From Pseudomonas sp. BGI-2 (GTDB lineage: Bacteria > Pseudomonadota > Gammaproteobacteria > Pseudomonadales > Pseudomonadaceae): a DNA stretch of 64,000 nucleotides. Location: NCBI RefSeq assembly GCF_004310295.1, contig NZ_SISB01000002.1, positions 216,875 to 280,874 on the forward strand, read 5' to 3'. Below the pieces are notes generated by a model. That model had not been told where the DNA came from, made no database searches, and saw nothing but the letters and a program-made list of their open reading frames with translations. A program made the translations under genes and the position numbers. Positions 1 to 10,404 of this stretch are shown one piece after another (position 1 is the stretch's first letter; every line of letters starts with the position of its first letter).

Positions 1-578
1 AGCGCCTGCACGTCGATGTCGGTGCCGACCGCTTCCTTGGCGCCCAGCAGCAGGGCGGCAATTGCCAGAATCCCCGAGCCGCAACCGAAGTCGAGGACGT
101 TGCAGTCTTTGAGATCCTGACCGTCGAGCCATTCCAGGCACAGTGCGGTGGTCGGGTGGGTGCCGGTGCCGAACGCCAGGCCCGGGTCCAGCAGAATGTT
201 CACGGCGTCGGGTTCAGGGGCGGCGTGCCAGCTTGGAACGATCCACAGGCGCTGACCGAAGCGCATTGGCTGGAAATCGTCCATCCAGCTCCGTTCCCAA
301 TCCTGGTCTTCGATGACTTCGCTGTGATGCTCGGGCAGCGGGCTGCCGGTCAGCAGCTCCAGATGGGCCAGCACGCTGGCGGCTTCGGTGCCACCTTCGA
401 ACAGGGCCAGCAGGTGCGTATGCGACCACAACGGCGTGGTGTTGAGTTCTGGCTCGAAGATTGGCTGGTCTTCGGCGTCCATGAAGGTCACCGACACGGC
501 ACCCACTTCAAGGAAAGCGTCTTCGTAGGTTTCGGCTTGTTCTGGGCTGATGGCGAGACGGACTTGCAGCCAAGGCAT
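1..578 (-). CDS. prmA: Ribosomal protein L11 methyltransferase PrmA, 3' end outside the window
   Basis: The gene starts at the ATG at 578 and runs off the left edge, so about 192 codons of a protein normally near 290 residues are visible. The N-terminus ([11 protein letters not shown]) and the SAM-binding motif [14 protein letters not shown] followed by GTDIDVQA, near the window edge, match PrmA, a cytoplasmic enzyme that trimethylates ribosomal protein L11. A segment with GTGTHPTT lies just ahead of the SAM motif, as expected in the family. A REPIN and the accC terminator separate it from the upstream acc operon, so it probably has its own promoter. Confidence 0.93.
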   Translation of the reverse strand, partial: MPWLQVRLAISPEQAETYEDAFLEVGAVSVTFMDAEDQPIFEPELNTTPLWSHTHLLALFEGGTEAASVLAHLELLTGSPLPEHHSEVIEDQDWERSWMDDFQPMRFGQRLWIVPSWHAAPEPDAVNILLDPGLAFGTGTHPTTALCLEWLDGQDLKDCNVLDFGCGSGILAIAALLLGAKEAVGTDIDVQA

Positions 579-688
579 GGCGGGCACCTTTGAAAAATAT
601 TGATTGCAGCCTAGCGGGCTGCGAGAAGCGCGCAAGTTTACGCGAGCGCGGAGCAGAAGACGACAAGGCCGACATATGCGTGTTCTTC

Positions 689-776
689 GTAGGAGCGAGG
701 CTTGCCCGCGAAGAACGATGACATGGTAAGTCTGAAACACCGCGGCGTTTGGTTCGCGGGCAAGCCTCGCTCCTAC
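689..776. repeat. REPIN (paired inverted REP sequences)
   Basis: The head GTAGGAGCGAGGCTTGCCCG at 689 is repeated in inverse orientation ending at 776, with a variable centre. This is the layout of a REP doublet as found between Pseudomonas genes. Confidence 0.85.
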
Positions 777-803
777 AGAGGGAGATATGAAACCTCCAGA
801 AAC

Positions 804-831
804 AACAAAGCCGCTCGAAAGCGGCTTTGTT
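804..831 (-). terminator. Intrinsic terminator of the aroQ-accB-accC operon
   Basis: A perfect 12-bp stem (AACAAAGCCGCT and its complement) with a CGAA loop lies 16 bases after the accC stop. On the minus strand the stem ends in a T-rich stretch (CTTTGTTGTTTC). Confidence 0.8.
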
Positions 832-846
832 AGATCGGATCACAGA

Positions 847-2205
847 CTAGTGCTTGTCGCCAGCCAGCTTGTGTTCCAGGTAGTGGATGTTGATTCCACC
901 TTTGCAGAAGCCTTCGTCGCGGACCAGATCGCGGTGCAGCGGGATGTTGGTCTTGATCCCGTCGACAACGATTTCGTCCAGCGCATTGCGCATGCGCGCC
1001 AACGCTTCGTCACGAGTTGCGCCGTAGGTGATCAGCTTGCCGATCAACGAATCGTAGTTCGGCGGAACGGCATAACCGCTGTACAGGTGCGAATCGACGC
1101 GAACGCCGTTGCCGCCTGGGGCGTGGAAATGCTTGACCGTGCCTGGGCTCGGCATGAAGGTTTTCGGGTCTTCGGCGTTGATCCGGCATTCCAGTGCATG
1201 ACCGCGGATAACCACGTCTTCCTGGGTGTACGACAACTTGTTGCCAGCGGCGATGCTGAGCATCTCCTTGACGATGTCGATGCCGGTGACCATTTCCGAA
1301 ACCGGGTGCTCAACCTGAACGCGGGTGTTCATTTCGATGAAATAGAACGCGCCGTTCTCGTACAGGAACTCGAAAGTACCCGCACCACGGTAGTTGATGT
1401 CGATGCACGCCTTGACGCAGCGGGCGAGGACTTCAGCGCGAGCCTTCTCGTCGATGCCCGGTGCCGGCGCTTCTTCGAGAACCTTCTGGTGACGACGTTG
1501 CAGCGAGCAATCGCGGTCGCCCAGATGGATGGCGTGGCCCTGGCCATCGGAAAGCACCTGGACTTCCACGTGACGTGGGTTGGTCAGGAATTTTTCCAGA
1601 TAGACCATCGGGTTGCCGAACGCCGCGCCTGCTTCGGTGCGGGTCAGCTTTGCGAAGGAGATCAGGTCTTCTTCTTTATGCACAACGCGCATGCCACGAC
1701 CACCACCGCCGCCAGCGGCTTTGATGATCACCGGGTAACCGACTTCGCGACCGATGCGCAGAGCGGTTTCTTCGTCTTCAGGCAGTGGGCCGTCGGAACC
1801 CGGAACGGTTGGAACGCCCGCAGCGATCATGGCGTGCTTGGCCGAAACCTTGTCGCCCATCAGGCGAATGGTGTCGGCTTTCGGACCAATGAACGCGAAG
1901 CCGGAGTTCTCGACCTGTTCAGCGAAATCAGCGTTTTCCGCAAGGAAACCGTAGCCTGGGTGAATGGCGGTAGCGCCGGTCACTTCGGCTGCAGCGATGA
2001 TTGCCGGAATATGCAGGTAAGACTTTGCAGCCGAGGCCGGACCGATGCAGACGGATTCGTCTGCCAGGCCCAGGTGCATCAGCTCTTTGTCAGCCGTGGA
2101 ATAAACGGCGACGGTCTTGATGCCCATCTCTTTGCAGGCGCGCAGGATTCGCAGGGCGATCTCACCGCGGTTGGCGATCAGAACTTTTTCCAACTTCGCA
2201 GTCAT
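847..2205 (-). CDS. accC: Acetyl-CoA carboxylase, biotin carboxylase subunit
   Basis: This 452-residue protein carboxylates the biotin on AccB with ATP and bicarbonate, the first half-reaction of malonyl-CoA synthesis. The N-terminal fold is marked by [14 protein letters not shown] (residues 7-20). The ATP-grasp glycine loop GGGGGRGM sits at about 165-172, and [11 protein letters not shown] is present further on. Length is normal for the family. I chose the ATG at 2205 over an in-frame TTG at 2226 because a GGAGAG ribosome-binding site precedes it. It follows accB by 17 bases in one operon. Confidence 0.97.
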   Translation of the reverse strand: MTAKLEKVLIANRGEIALRILRACKEMGIKTVAVYSTADKELMHLGLADESVCIGPASAAKSYLHIPAIIAAAEVTGATAIHPGYGFLAENADFAEQVENSGFAFIGPKADTIRLMGDKVSAKHAMIAAGVPTVPGSDGPLPEDEETALRIGREVGYPVIIKAAGGGGGRGMRVVHKEEDLISFAKLTRTEAGAAFGNPMVYLEKFLTNPRHVEVQVLSDGQGHAIHLGDRDCSLQRRHQKVLEEAPAPGIDEKARAEVLARCVKACIDINYRGAGTFEFLYENGAFYFIEMNTRVQVEHPVSEMVTGIDIVKEMLSIAAGNKLSYTQEDVVIRGHALECRINAEDPKTFMPSPGTVKHFHAPGGNGVRVDSHLYSGYAVPPNYDSLIGKLITYGATRDEALARMRNALDEIVVDGIKTNIPLHRDLVRDEGFCKGGINIHYLEHKLAGDKH

Positions 2206-2222
2206 CAAAGTCTCTCCGCGGT

Positions 2223-2684
2223 TCAAACGATGGTGAACAGCGGTTGGTCGTACTCAACCGGCTGGCCGTCTTCGACGAGGATGGATTCGATCACACCGCT
2301 GGTTTCAGCTTCGATGTGGTTCATCATCTTCATGGCTTCGACGATGCACAGGGTGTCGCCTTTCTTCACGGTCTGGCCGACTTCAACGAAGGACGGCGAG
2401 CTTGGCGAAGACTTGCGATAGAAGGTGCCGACCATCGGCGAACGGGCAACGGTGCCGTTCAGAACTGGCGCGGCCGGAGCAGCAGGTGCTGCAGCGGCAA
2501 CCGGAGCGGCAGCAACAGGCGCAGGTGCCGGAGCGTGCATTGGAGCCGGTGCGTAGTACTGCTGAGCCGGGGTCTTGCTATGACGGCTGATGCGTACGGA
2601 CTCTTCGCCTTCCTTGATCTCGAGCTCGTCGATGCCGGACTCTTCCAGCAGTTCGATCAGTTTCTTAACTTTACGGATATCCAT
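2223..2684 (-). CDS. accB: Biotin carboxyl carrier protein of acetyl-CoA carboxylase
   Basis: This 153-residue protein carries biotin on Lys119 of the motif EAMKMMN in its C-terminal biotinyl domain and moves the carboxyl group from AccC to the carboxyltransferase. The N-terminus starts [14 protein letters not shown]. An alanine/proline-rich flexible linker occupies roughly residues 42-78. It sits between aroQ and accC in one operon, the usual pseudomonad order. Confidence 0.97.
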   Translation of the reverse strand: MDIRKVKKLIELLEESGIDELEIKEGEESVRISRHSKTPAQQYYAPAPMHAPAPAPVAAAPVAAAAPAAPAAPVLNGTVARSPMVGTFYRKSSPSSPSFVEVGQTVKKGDTLCIVEAMKMMNHIEAETSGVIESILVEDGQPVEYDQPLFTIV

Positions 2685-2730
2685 GAATCATCAACTCCCA
2701 AGGGTCGGTCAGGGGCGTTACGCTTGTTGT

Positions 2731-3183
2731 TCAAGCTGTTGCCGGTCTTTCAAGCTGCTCCAGGGCGGCCTCCAGGGCCAGTCGATAACCGCTGGCGCCA
2801 AGGCCGCAGATCACTCCCACCGCTACGTCGGAGAAGTAAGAGTGATGGCGGAAAGGTTCGCGTTTGTGCACGTTAGACAAATGCACTTCGATGAATGGGA
2901 TGCTCACCGCCAGCAACGCGTCACGTAATGCGACGCTTGTGTGCGTAAAAGCTGCTGGATTGATCAGAATGAAGTCCACACCTTCACTGCGGGCAGCGTG
3001 GATGCGGTCAATCAATTCGTACTCGGCGTTGCTTTGCAGGTGCAGCAGATGGTGGCCGGCTTCACGGGCACGGCGTTCCAGGTCCTGGTTGATCTGCGCC
3101 AGTGTCGTAGCGCCATAGGTGCCCGGCTCGCGGGTGCCGAGCAAGTTCAAGTTGGGTCCGTGCAAAACCAATAGCGTCGCCAT
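2731..3183 (-). CDS. aroQ: Type II 3-dehydroquinate dehydratase
   Basis: A 150-residue shikimate-pathway enzyme that dehydrates 3-dehydroquinate to 3-dehydroshikimate. Family motifs include [16 protein letters not shown] near the N-terminus with the catalytic tyrosine just after it (GTYG), the asparagine/alanine segment [10 protein letters not shown], and the substrate-binding [17 protein letters not shown]. It is the first gene of the aroQ-accB-accC operon, 46 bases ahead of accB, so its promoter probably also serves the acc genes. Confidence 0.97.
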   Translation of the reverse strand: MATLLVLHGPNLNLLGTREPGTYGATTLAQINQDLERRAREAGHHLLHLQSNAEYELIDRIHAARSEGVDFILINPAAFTHTSVALRDALLAVSIPFIEVHLSNVHKREPFRHHSYFSDVAVGVICGLGASGYRLALEAALEQLERPATA

Positions 3184-3314
3184 CTGCTGTTCCTTGTTAT
3201 CTGTGTGCAGTTGTCAGAACCCGGCGACTATGCCGCAAAGCCTTTGTGACTGTCCAGTTCTATGCAATAGCCAGCACGATGGCCGATGTTTGCGCGAAAT
3301 ATGTGACCGGGTGA

Positions 3315-5066
3315 TTAAATCCGGTCATTTGCTTTCGCAACACGTTCGGCGAAGTCTGGCGCGTTGATCTCGCCGATCACTCGCACATCGGCGCGTTCGA
3401 CACCGTCCTTGCCGAAAAACATCAGGGCCGGAGGGCCGAACAATTTGTAGCGATCGAGCAGTGCGCGTTGCTCGGCATTACTGGCAGTGATGTCGAAGCG
3501 GATCAGGCGATAGCCTTTCAGGCGTTCGACGACCGTGGCGTCGTTGAGCACTTCGCGTTCGATGACTTTGCAGCTGATGCACCAGTCGGCGTACCAGTCG
3601 AGCAGCAGTGGGGTGCCTGAAGATTTGGCTTCGGCGAGGACGCGGTCCAGGTCCGCCGGGGTGCTGATGGTTTGCCAGGCGCTGGAGTTTTTCGGCTGTT
3701 CATTGCCGGCAACAATGCGCGGCTGACCAATCGGGTTGAGCGGGTCGGTCTGCCCGCTGAACGCCCCGAACCAACAGGCCAGCGCGTAAAACAGCAGAAA
3801 CACCCCGAGCAGTTGGCCGAGGCGTTTTCGAGGAGGTTTGTAGACGAATTCCAGAGCGCCCATGAACAGGCCGACGCCACCGGCCAGCAAACCGATCAGC
3901 AGCAAGGTGATCTGGCCCGGCAATACGCGACTGACCAGCCCGATCGCCAATCCCAGCAACAACACGCCAATCGCATTTTTCACATAGACCAGCCACGGCC
4001 CGCTTTTCGGCAGCCAGGCCGCGCCACCAGTGGCCACGAGCAGCAGCGGTGCGCCCATGCCGAGGCCGAGCATGAACAGTTTCAATCCGCCCCCCAGCGC
4101 ATCGCCGCTGGCGCTGATGTAAAGCAGCGCACCGGCCAGCGGCGCCGAAACGCAGGGCGACACCAGTAGGCTGGAAACCACGCCCAGCACCGCGGCGCCC
4201 CAGAGCGAACCGCCTTCGGTGCGGCCGGCGATCCGGTCCAGCCGACTGCTGATGGCCTGTGGCAACTTGAGTTCGAACACGCCGAACATCGCGAGGGCAA
4301 ACAGCGCAAAAAACATCGCGAAGGGCACCAGCACCCACGCCGATTGCAGACGGGCCTGGAGGTTGAGTTGAGCGCCGAACATCCCCATCAACGCCCCCAG
4401 CAGGGCGAAGCAAACGGCCATTGGCAGCACGTAAGCGAGCGACAGATTGAAGCCGCGCAACCCGCCGACCTGACCGCGCAAAACCACGCCGGAGAGGATC
4501 GGCAGCATCGGCAGGACACAGGGGGTGAAGGTCAAACCCAGACCTGCGAGAAAGAACAAGGCGAGTTCGCGCCAGCTCCAGCGCTGTGCCGTGGCGGGTG
4601 TCGGTACGCCAATGCCATCGATGTTCAGGCGCTCGGTTTCGGGGGGATAACACAGGCCTTTGTCGGCGCAGCCCTGATAGGTCACGGCCAGCGTGAAGGC
4701 GCGCGGATCGGTGCGCGGCACTTCGACGTCGAGAATGCCGTGATAGACCTCGACGTCGCCAAAGTACTCATCGTGCTTCTGTTCGCCCTTGGGCAATTGC
4801 GCCGCGCCAAGGCCAACCTCGGTTGGATCGGCGCGAAACTGAAAGCGATGACGATAGAGGTAGTAACCCTCTGTCGCGACAAAACGCAGTTTGATCGATT
4901 GCGGCGTGCTGTCTACCAGGCTCAGCTGAAACGCCTCGCGCACCGGCAGGAAGTCGGCGCTGTTGTTGATCGAGCCCAGGGTGGAACTGGGCCGACTCTC
5001 CAGCAACCCGGCGGCGGTAGCCGGCAGGGCGAGCACTAAAAGCAGCAGGCAGAGCAAACGGCGCAT
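3315..5066 (-). CDS. dsbD: Thiol:disulfide interchange protein DsbD
   Basis: This 583-residue inner-membrane protein passes electrons from cytoplasmic thioredoxin to periplasmic disulfide isomerases. All three modules are visible. A signal peptide (MRRLLCLLLLVLALPATAAG) leads into the periplasmic domain with the pair GCADKGLCYPP. The membrane domain has cysteines in TFTPCVLPM and VSPCVSAP. The C-terminal thioredoxin-like domain has the redox motif DWCISCK. An upstream extension of the open frame to 5495 is rejected because it crosses a repeat and would bury the signal peptide. Confidence 0.95.
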   Translation of the reverse strand: MRRLLCLLLLVLALPATAAGLLESRPSSTLGSINNSADFLPVREAFQLSLVDSTPQSIKLRFVATEGYYLYRHRFQFRADPTEVGLGAAQLPKGEQKHDEYFGDVEVYHGILDVEVPRTDPRAFTLAVTYQGCADKGLCYPPETERLNIDGIGVPTPATAQRWSWRELALFFLAGLGLTFTPCVLPMLPILSGVVLRGQVGGLRGFNLSLAYVLPMAVCFALLGALMGMFGAQLNLQARLQSAWVLVPFAMFFALFALAMFGVFELKLPQAISSRLDRIAGRTEGGSLWGAAVLGVVSSLLVSPCVSAPLAGALLYISASGDALGGGLKLFMLGLGMGAPLLLVATGGAAWLPKSGPWLVYVKNAIGVLLLGLAIGLVSRVLPGQITLLLIGLLAGGVGLFMGALEFVYKPPRKRLGQLLGVFLLFYALACWFGAFSGQTDPLNPIGQPRIVAGNEQPKNSSAWQTISTPADLDRVLAEAKSSGTPLLLDWYADWCISCKVIEREVLNDATVVERLKGYRLIRFDITASNAEQRALLDRYKLFGPPALMFFGKDGVERADVRVIGEINAPDFAERVAKANDRI

Positions 5067-5137
5067 GACAATCTCGCGTATCGGAATTGGGGGCATGATA
5101 GCGGACGTCGGGCGGGTGTGCAGGGCGGGGCGTTTTT

Positions 5138-5244
5138 GATCGTTCCCACGCTCCGCGTGGGAATGCAGCCCGGGACGCTCCGCGTCCCAAAAGCGGACGC
5201 AGAGCGTCCATTGAGGCATTCCCACGCAGAGCGTGGGAACGATC
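5138..5244. repeat. Nested double-hairpin repeat
   Basis: Outer arms GATCGTTCCCACGCTC at 5138 and its near-complement ending at 5244 are each palindromic by themselves. Inside them sits a second pair, GGACGCTCCGCGTCC (5173-5187) and GGACGCAGAGCGTCC. This is a different family from the GTAGGAGCG REPs in the rest of the window. It lies between the 3' end of the chemoreceptor gene and the start of dsbD. Confidence 0.8.
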
Positions 5245-5256
5245 ATCAGTAAGCCG

Positions 5257-7203
5257 TCAGACGCGGAAGGCCTGAACGGCTGTATGCAATCGCCCGCCCA
5301 ACACCAGCAGATTTTCCCCCTGCTCGCGTCCCTCGCCGATGCGCAGCAAGTTATCCCCGCCCAATTGGTGAATCCGTTCGCTGTGATCGCGGATCTCACT
5401 GACAGCCCCACTCTGCTGCGCAGTGACATCGGCGATGCGCACGGCGGTGTCGGAAATGGTCTGGATCGCCCCGACGATTTTATCCAGTGCACCATCGGCC
5501 GCCTGCGCCTGATTGGCCGTGGCTTCGGCGTGCTCGACCTGGGCGCGCATGCCTTCCACCGATTGCCGCGCGGCGGTTTGCAGGCCTGCGATCAAGGTCT
5601 GGATTTCTGCCGTGGCCCCGGCCGTGCGTTGCGCCAGTGAGCGAACTTCTTCCGCCACCACCGCAAACCCTCGCCCCATTTCTCCAGCGCGGGCGGCTTC
5701 GATGGCGGCGTTCAGGGCCAGCAGGTTGGTCTGGTCGGCAATCGAGCGGATCACCGTCAACACGCCGCCGATGGTCGCTGATTCTTCAGCCAGGTGCTCG
5801 ATCATCTGTGCATTGCCTTGCACTTCACCCACCAGCGCATGCAGGCCGGTGAGGCTCAGGCCGATGACTTTCTGGCCATGCTCAACCGCCAGTCCGGCAT
5901 GGCGACTGGCGTCGGCGGCCTGGCTGGCATCGCCGGCGACTTGTTGAATCGTTGCTTCCAGTTCGCCGAGAGAATCACGAATCAGCGCGGTGTCGCCGGC
6001 CTGGTGTTCGGCGCCGCTGTGCAAGTCGTTGCTCAACTCGGCCAGGGTGCGACTGCTGCCGGCGACCTGCTCGGCATTCAGGCGAATGGTCCCCACCAGG
6101 TCCACCAGGTACGCACGCATGCGATTGAGCGACGCTTCAATGTCGTGCAGTTCGCGATTGGTTTTGCCCAATTGAATGTCCTGGCTGAAGTCGCCTTCGG
6201 CCCAGGTCGAAAGGGCGGGGGCGAGGTTGGTCAGCGTCCGGGCCAGTTTCCGTTGCAAGGTGTCGATCAACAAGGCGATCAGCAGAATCAGGCCGATCAT
6301 CACGCCTTGCATCAAGCGCACTTCGCCCTGAATCTGCCCGTGCTGGGCGCGGACCACCGGCTCCAGTGCGGCGATGGCCTGCTGCACGTCGGCGATTTTC
6401 AGGTGCGTCGCCGTGCTGAGGTCGGTGCGCTTCTGGATCTGGTCGCGAGTGCGTGAAAGTTCTGCGGGGTAGCGCGTCAGCAGGCTGTTGAGTTCCCGTT
6501 TGAGGCCGACACCGGCATCTTCGGCGACGGCTTTTTCGGTATTCTCCAGGCCCATCATCGCCGCGAAATCATCCGTGCCGGATTCGCTGCTGGCCGCCAC
6601 GCCGAGCAACGGCAAGGCGCCAATCAGCTCAGACTGCGCGCGGATGCTGGCGACTTCGCGCTCGACATCAGCGGCCAGTTCACTGCGACCGCTGCTGACC
6701 AGTTTGTCCCGGGCCAGCGACAGTTTGCCCAGGTGCTGGGACGCAGCGAGCAAGGGCGCAAGGTACGCCGCGTTGCCACTGGCGTACTGGCTGAGTTGGT
6801 CGAGACTTGCGCCCAGTTCGCGTTCGGCTTGCAGCAACAGCGCCTGAGGATCACCGGCGAGTTTGCCGGCGGCCAGCAGGTCGGTTTTGCTGAATTCATT
6901 CAGGTTCGACAGGCTCGGACGCAACGTGTCGGCTAGGGCCGGCGGCAGTTCACCGAGTTCCTTTTGCAGGCCGTCAATGGCCTGGTTGGCGCTGCTCAGG
7001 CGCAGGGCATCGCCGCTGGCGAGGTAGTCGTCGACGTTTCGCTCCACTTCATTTTGAAATTGCTGGGACAAACTCAGGTAACGCTCCATCAGCAGATAAG
7101 GGCGTTCGAGGGCTTTTTGCGACCACCAGAGCGTCGCGCCAAGGGCCACGCACACGGCGACTAAAAGGAGGGTGTTGAGATTGGTCAGCAGCTTCAGGCG
7201 CAT
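5257..7203 (-). CDS. Methyl-accepting chemotaxis protein with helical periplasmic sensor
   Basis: A 648-residue chemoreceptor. A membrane segment at about residues 8-27 is followed by a roughly 270-residue periplasmic region that looks all-helical and Leu/Ala-rich. A second membrane segment ([14 protein letters not shown]) then leads to a HAMP domain. The cytoplasmic signalling tip contains [16 protein letters not shown] and [18 protein letters not shown]. Sensor length and helical character recall helical-bimodular (HBM) receptors, but that is inference, and no ligand can be named. It starts 52 bases after a diguanylate cyclase gene on the same strand, so the two may be co-transcribed. Confidence 0.93.
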   Translation of the reverse strand: MRLKLLTNLNTLLLVAVCVALGATLWWSQKALERPYLLMERYLSLSQQFQNEVERNVDDYLASGDALRLSSANQAIDGLQKELGELPPALADTLRPSLSNLNEFSKTDLLAAGKLAGDPQALLLQAERELGASLDQLSQYASGNAAYLAPLLAASQHLGKLSLARDKLVSSGRSELAADVEREVASIRAQSELIGALPLLGVAASSESGTDDFAAMMGLENTEKAVAEDAGVGLKRELNSLLTRYPAELSRTRDQIQKRTDLSTATHLKIADVQQAIAALEPVVRAQHGQIQGEVRLMQGVMIGLILLIALLIDTLQRKLARTLTNLAPALSTWAEGDFSQDIQLGKTNRELHDIEASLNRMRAYLVDLVGTIRLNAEQVAGSSRTLAELSNDLHSGAEHQAGDTALIRDSLGELEATIQQVAGDASQAADASRHAGLAVEHGQKVIGLSLTGLHALVGEVQGNAQMIEHLAEESATIGGVLTVIRSIADQTNLLALNAAIEAARAGEMGRGFAVVAEEVRSLAQRTAGATAEIQTLIAGLQTAARQSVEGMRAQVEHAEATANQAQAADGALDKIVGAIQTISDTAVRIADVTAQQSGAVSEIRDHSERIHQLGGDNLLRIGEGREQGENLLVLGGRLHTAVQAFRV

Positions 7204-7255
7204 CGCGGGTCTACCAACGGCAGAATGGTAAGCGCCTGAAGTTATTGCGTTTCTG

Positions 7256-8926
7256 TTACAGAGTTATGACCGAATGGGTCCATTCCGATGAAAAAGTGGC
7301 ACTTTGCTTTGACGTCCGCGCAGCTTGCACGCGATTACGTCCGCCATCCTTGGCGCGGTACAGCGCTTCGTCTGCCTGGCTGGCCATCATCAGGCTGTCG
7401 GAGTGTTCGCACAGCTCCACCACACCCGCGCTGAACGTACACCACAGATCCTGGGGCTGGGCCGGGTAGTGGATTTCGGCAAATCGCTGACGGATTTCAT
7501 CGAGTACTTTGTGGGCCGATTCGAGATCGGTGTCCGGCATGACGATGGCGAATTCTTCACCGCCGTAGCGGCCGATGAAGTCGGTCTTGCGCAACCGCTG
7601 CTTGAGGAACAGCGCCAGGCTCTTGATGACCCGGTCACCCATGGGGTGGCCGTGGCTGTCGTTGACCCGTTTGAAGTGGTCGATGTCGAGCATCGCAAAA
7701 CTCAGCGGCTTGCTCTCGCGGCGGGCGCGGAAGCTGCAGTCTTCGAGCAATTGCAGGATGTGGGTGTGGTTGTACAAGCCGGTCAGGCTGTCGCGGACCA
7801 TCCGCGCTTTCAGATTGCGCGCCCGCGCCGCGCGGTTGCGCACGGTGGTGATCAGGTGTCGCGGCTTGATCGGTTTGGTCAGGAAGTCGTCACCACCTTC
7901 GCTCATGGCGTCGAGTTGCTTGTCCAGATCGTCTTCGGCCGACAGGTAAATGATCGGCACGCTGACGTAACGGTCGTTGTGACGGATCACTTTGGCCAGT
8001 TCCGTGCCGGTGCAGGTCGGCATGTACATGTCGAGGATGATCAGGTCTGGCTGGAAGTCCGCCAGTTCAGCCATGGCCTGAATCGGGTCGATCAAGGTTC
8101 GCGTGACGATCCCGGCGCTGTTGAGCAGGCGCTCGGTGTGCAAGGCCTGGGCGCGGGAGTCGTCGATGATCAACACTCTATAAGGTTCGTACTGGGCGAC
8201 ACAGGTCAGGACTTCGATCTTCTCCAGCAGGCTCGAGGCTTCGAGGGTGCCGGTGAGGAATTCCTGGCCACCGGCCCGCACGGCGGCGAGGCGGGTCGGG
8301 GTGTCGGTTTCAAGCAAGCTGAAAAATAAAAGCGGCAGCCGATGGTCGAGACCTTCCTGGGCCTCGGCGGCCAGTTTCAGGCCGATGCCGGGGCCACTGA
8401 AGTCCACGTCCATGACGATCGCGGCAGGAAGGCGCTCGACCATCGAGGAGCGAAACGCAGCAACGCTGTCCAGGGACTGGGCGCTGAGCCCGAAAAATTC
8501 CAGCTGCTTGGCCAGGCGTTCGGCGCGGTCATGATCCTGCAGCATCACGTAGATGGGCTTGCGCAGCGGCGGCAGAAAGGTTTGATCGAGCTGATCGCCG
8601 TGGCGCAGACCGGTTCGCGACAGGCGCTGCATCAAGCGATTGAGGTCGGTGATCAGTCCGCTGCTCAGGCGTCCGCGATTGGCGTCGACAGCCTCCAGCG
8701 ACTGGCCGATGTAGCGCGCCAGTTGAGTGTGTTCCGGTTGTTCGAAACGCTCGGCAAACCGCAGCAGGCGCAGGTTGGCCTCGCTCAGTTCCGACAAATC
8801 GATGGTGGACCATTCGCTGCGTTGCAGGCGCTGCCATATCTCAAGAATTTGACGTGCCTGATGAATTACCCGCTGGGCAAAGTGGTGCTTGAGGCGCTCA
8901 CGGCTGGGGTCTTCTGGCTCGGTCAT
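7256..8926 (-). CDS. Two-receiver response regulator with diguanylate cyclase (PleD-like)
   Basis: A 556-residue cytoplasmic protein predicted to make cyclic di-GMP. It has an N-terminal helical region (about 1-110), a first receiver-like domain starting at [10 protein letters not shown] (with MDVDFSG at the phospho-acceptor position), and a second receiver starting [10 protein letters not shown] with [10 protein letters not shown] and LTKPIKP. A C-terminal GGDEF domain has the active site GRYGGEEF. The inhibitory I-site RKTD sits exactly five residues before GGEEF, so product inhibition is likely. It is immediately upstream of a chemoreceptor gene on the same strand. Confidence 0.93.
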   Translation of the reverse strand: MTEPEDPSRERLKHHFAQRVIHQARQILEIWQRLQRSEWSTIDLSELSEANLRLLRFAERFEQPEHTQLARYIGQSLEAVDANRGRLSSGLITDLNRLMQRLSRTGLRHGDQLDQTFLPPLRKPIYVMLQDHDRAERLAKQLEFFGLSAQSLDSVAAFRSSMVERLPAAIVMDVDFSGPGIGLKLAAEAQEGLDHRLPLLFFSLLETDTPTRLAAVRAGGQEFLTGTLEASSLLEKIEVLTCVAQYEPYRVLIIDDSRAQALHTERLLNSAGIVTRTLIDPIQAMAELADFQPDLIILDMYMPTCTGTELAKVIRHNDRYVSVPIIYLSAEDDLDKQLDAMSEGGDDFLTKPIKPRHLITTVRNRAARARNLKARMVRDSLTGLYNHTHILQLLEDCSFRARRESKPLSFAMLDIDHFKRVNDSHGHPMGDRVIKSLALFLKQRLRKTDFIGRYGGEEFAIVMPDTDLESAHKVLDEIRQRFAEIHYPAQPQDLWCTFSAGVVELCEHSDSLMMASQADEALYRAKDGGRNRVQAARTSKQSATFSSEWTHSVITL

Positions 8927-9252
8927 ATCCTGACTACTAGTTAGGGTGCATGCTGAGATCGACTGGTGGCTCTATGCTAGCACCTCTTTTTCGATCGCAT
9001 GAGTGTCGCACGTCAATAAACTGCAAAGCGACGTTATTCAGTTTATGACCGATGAGTCTCGGTCGGGGCATCACTGACCGATAGAGCCTGATGAATCGCG
9101 CGTTTCAGGACGTCTCCTGATCATTTCAAGGCAACTTCCCAGGGCTCGGCAAGCTTCGTCTGTCAGGTATTTCTGATTTTCCGCACAGATGATCCGATCG
9201 GGATTTGTGGCTGATAGGGTTCAGGGATTCCCTTGAAAGCCGTCCGCAAACC
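8927..9252. other. Intergenic stretch of 326 bases, no gene seen
   Basis: This gap separates two divergently transcribed genes, the diguanylate cyclase and the hcp-linked gene, so it must hold both promoters. I cannot name convincing promoter hexamers. No REPIN is present, in contrast to most long gaps here. Confidence 0.5.
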
Positions 9253-10404
9253 ATGACCCAGTGTTTCAAAGAACACCCCTGCGATGAGCAGCGCCTGAAC
9301 CACAACAGCACGCCGGTTGCTGAGTGTGAATGTAAGGAGGTGCGGCTTTATGGCAGCGAGACGCTTGTTACCGATGTACCGATTCTGACTTGCGCAGGCC
9401 TATGGCGCATCTACCAGCGCGAGGCCGAAGACATCATCGCTCCTGATGGGTTTTTGATCGTTGATCCAGTGGAGCGGAATCGCGCGATCAACGCTGCGTA
9501 TGCCCGACTGTGGTTACACGACTCGCGGTTTCAGTGGGCTGGGCTGGCTGCGTTTGCCTCTAAGCAGGTCGGCTGCGGACTTTTGCGTGCGGCGCACAGT
9601 GAGGAGCGAATCCGTGATGAGCGGGAAACCAGGCAGCGATTGCGAGATAGCCGCCGAGAGTTCGGATTGTTGAGGCCCGACCGAATGGCGGAACAGGCAG
9701 ACGCCTTGCGTGACTATAAAGAAGCAGACGCGCGCAATCCTGTTCCCTTTGTTGACCTGCATTTAACGGGGGAGGACTTGTCTCTGGTGCAGCAGCAATT
9801 TCGATATGTGCACGAGATGATGGCATTGGGTAACACCACGCTGTTTCTGGATATTTTTCCTCTACATGCGTTTTACGCGAAGCGAGGCCTCAAGGAATTG
9901 AAAACGTGCCTGAAAGCGCGGGTTGGGATTTTTGGGCATCCGGAATTTCCGGTGATTTGGCCGGTAGGGCAGGAAAAGCTCCAGTTCGGGTTGCAACACG
10001 ACGAAATCTTGAAAGCTTTCGACGCGATTGAAATAGGCGATGTAGCATTGAGCGTGGAGCATTTGGCAGAGCATGAACAGCGAAATATCCTGCAGCCGAC
10101 TATTTATGAGGACTCGCATCTCGCCGCTTTGCTGCAGGGCAATCATGCGTCTTTTGTTACGGGTTTCCCTTCAGGCGTAGCCCAAGCAATCGAGCTGACA
10201 CTTACCAGTCAATGTCAGCGACTTGATGATGGGCGCACTGTTGGTTTTGGCAACAATCCTCTGGCCAACCTCTCCGATGTTGAACAGCGCATGGTATTTG
10301 TACTCAGGGCTGCCGAACGTTTCGATGATCTGTTGCGCGACGATAACCGTTCTGCTCTAGAGCAGTCGATCCGGGAAATTGCAGCCGGTGGTGCACCTCC
10401 ATGA
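9253..10404 (+). CDS. DUF2515-like protein, first gene of an hcp-linked operon
   Basis: A 383-residue protein of unknown function with no signal peptide or membrane segment. Segments such as ILTCAGLWRIYQREAE, FQWAGLAAFASKQVG and MALGNTTLFLDIFPLHAFY resemble pseudomonad proteins annotated DUF2515. That match is from memory and has no search behind it. The ATG at 9253 is preferred to an in-frame TTG at 9205, although no strong ribosome-binding site precedes either. Its stop overlaps the next start in ATGA, so the two are translationally coupled. The DNA here is visibly less G+C-rich than the flanks. Its place ahead of hcp makes it a candidate type VI cargo protein, which is inference. Confidence 0.7.
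   Translation: MTQCFKEHPCDEQRLNHNSTPVAECECKEVRLYGSETLVTDVPILTCAGLWRIYQREAEDIIAPDGFLIVDPVERNRAINAAYARLWLHDSRFQWAGLAAFASKQVGCGLLRAAHSEERIRDERETRQRLRDSRREFGLLRPDRMAEQADALRDYKEADARNPVPFVDLHLTGEDLSLVQQQFRYVHEMMALGNTTLFLDIFPLHAFYAKRGLKELKTCLKARVGIFGHPEFPVIWPVGQEKLQFGLQHDEILKAFDAIEIGDVALSVEHLAEHEQRNILQPTIYEDSHLAALLQGNHASFVTGFPSGVAQAIELTLTSQCQRLDDGRTVGFGNNPLANLSDVEQRMVFVLRAAERFDDLLRDDNRSALEQSIREIAAGGAPP

Noticed and set aside
787..2421. 544-residue open frame antisense to accC and accB
   Set aside because: It is the complement of two well-supported genes in G+C-rich DNA, has no ribosome-binding site, and begins in a REPIN flank.
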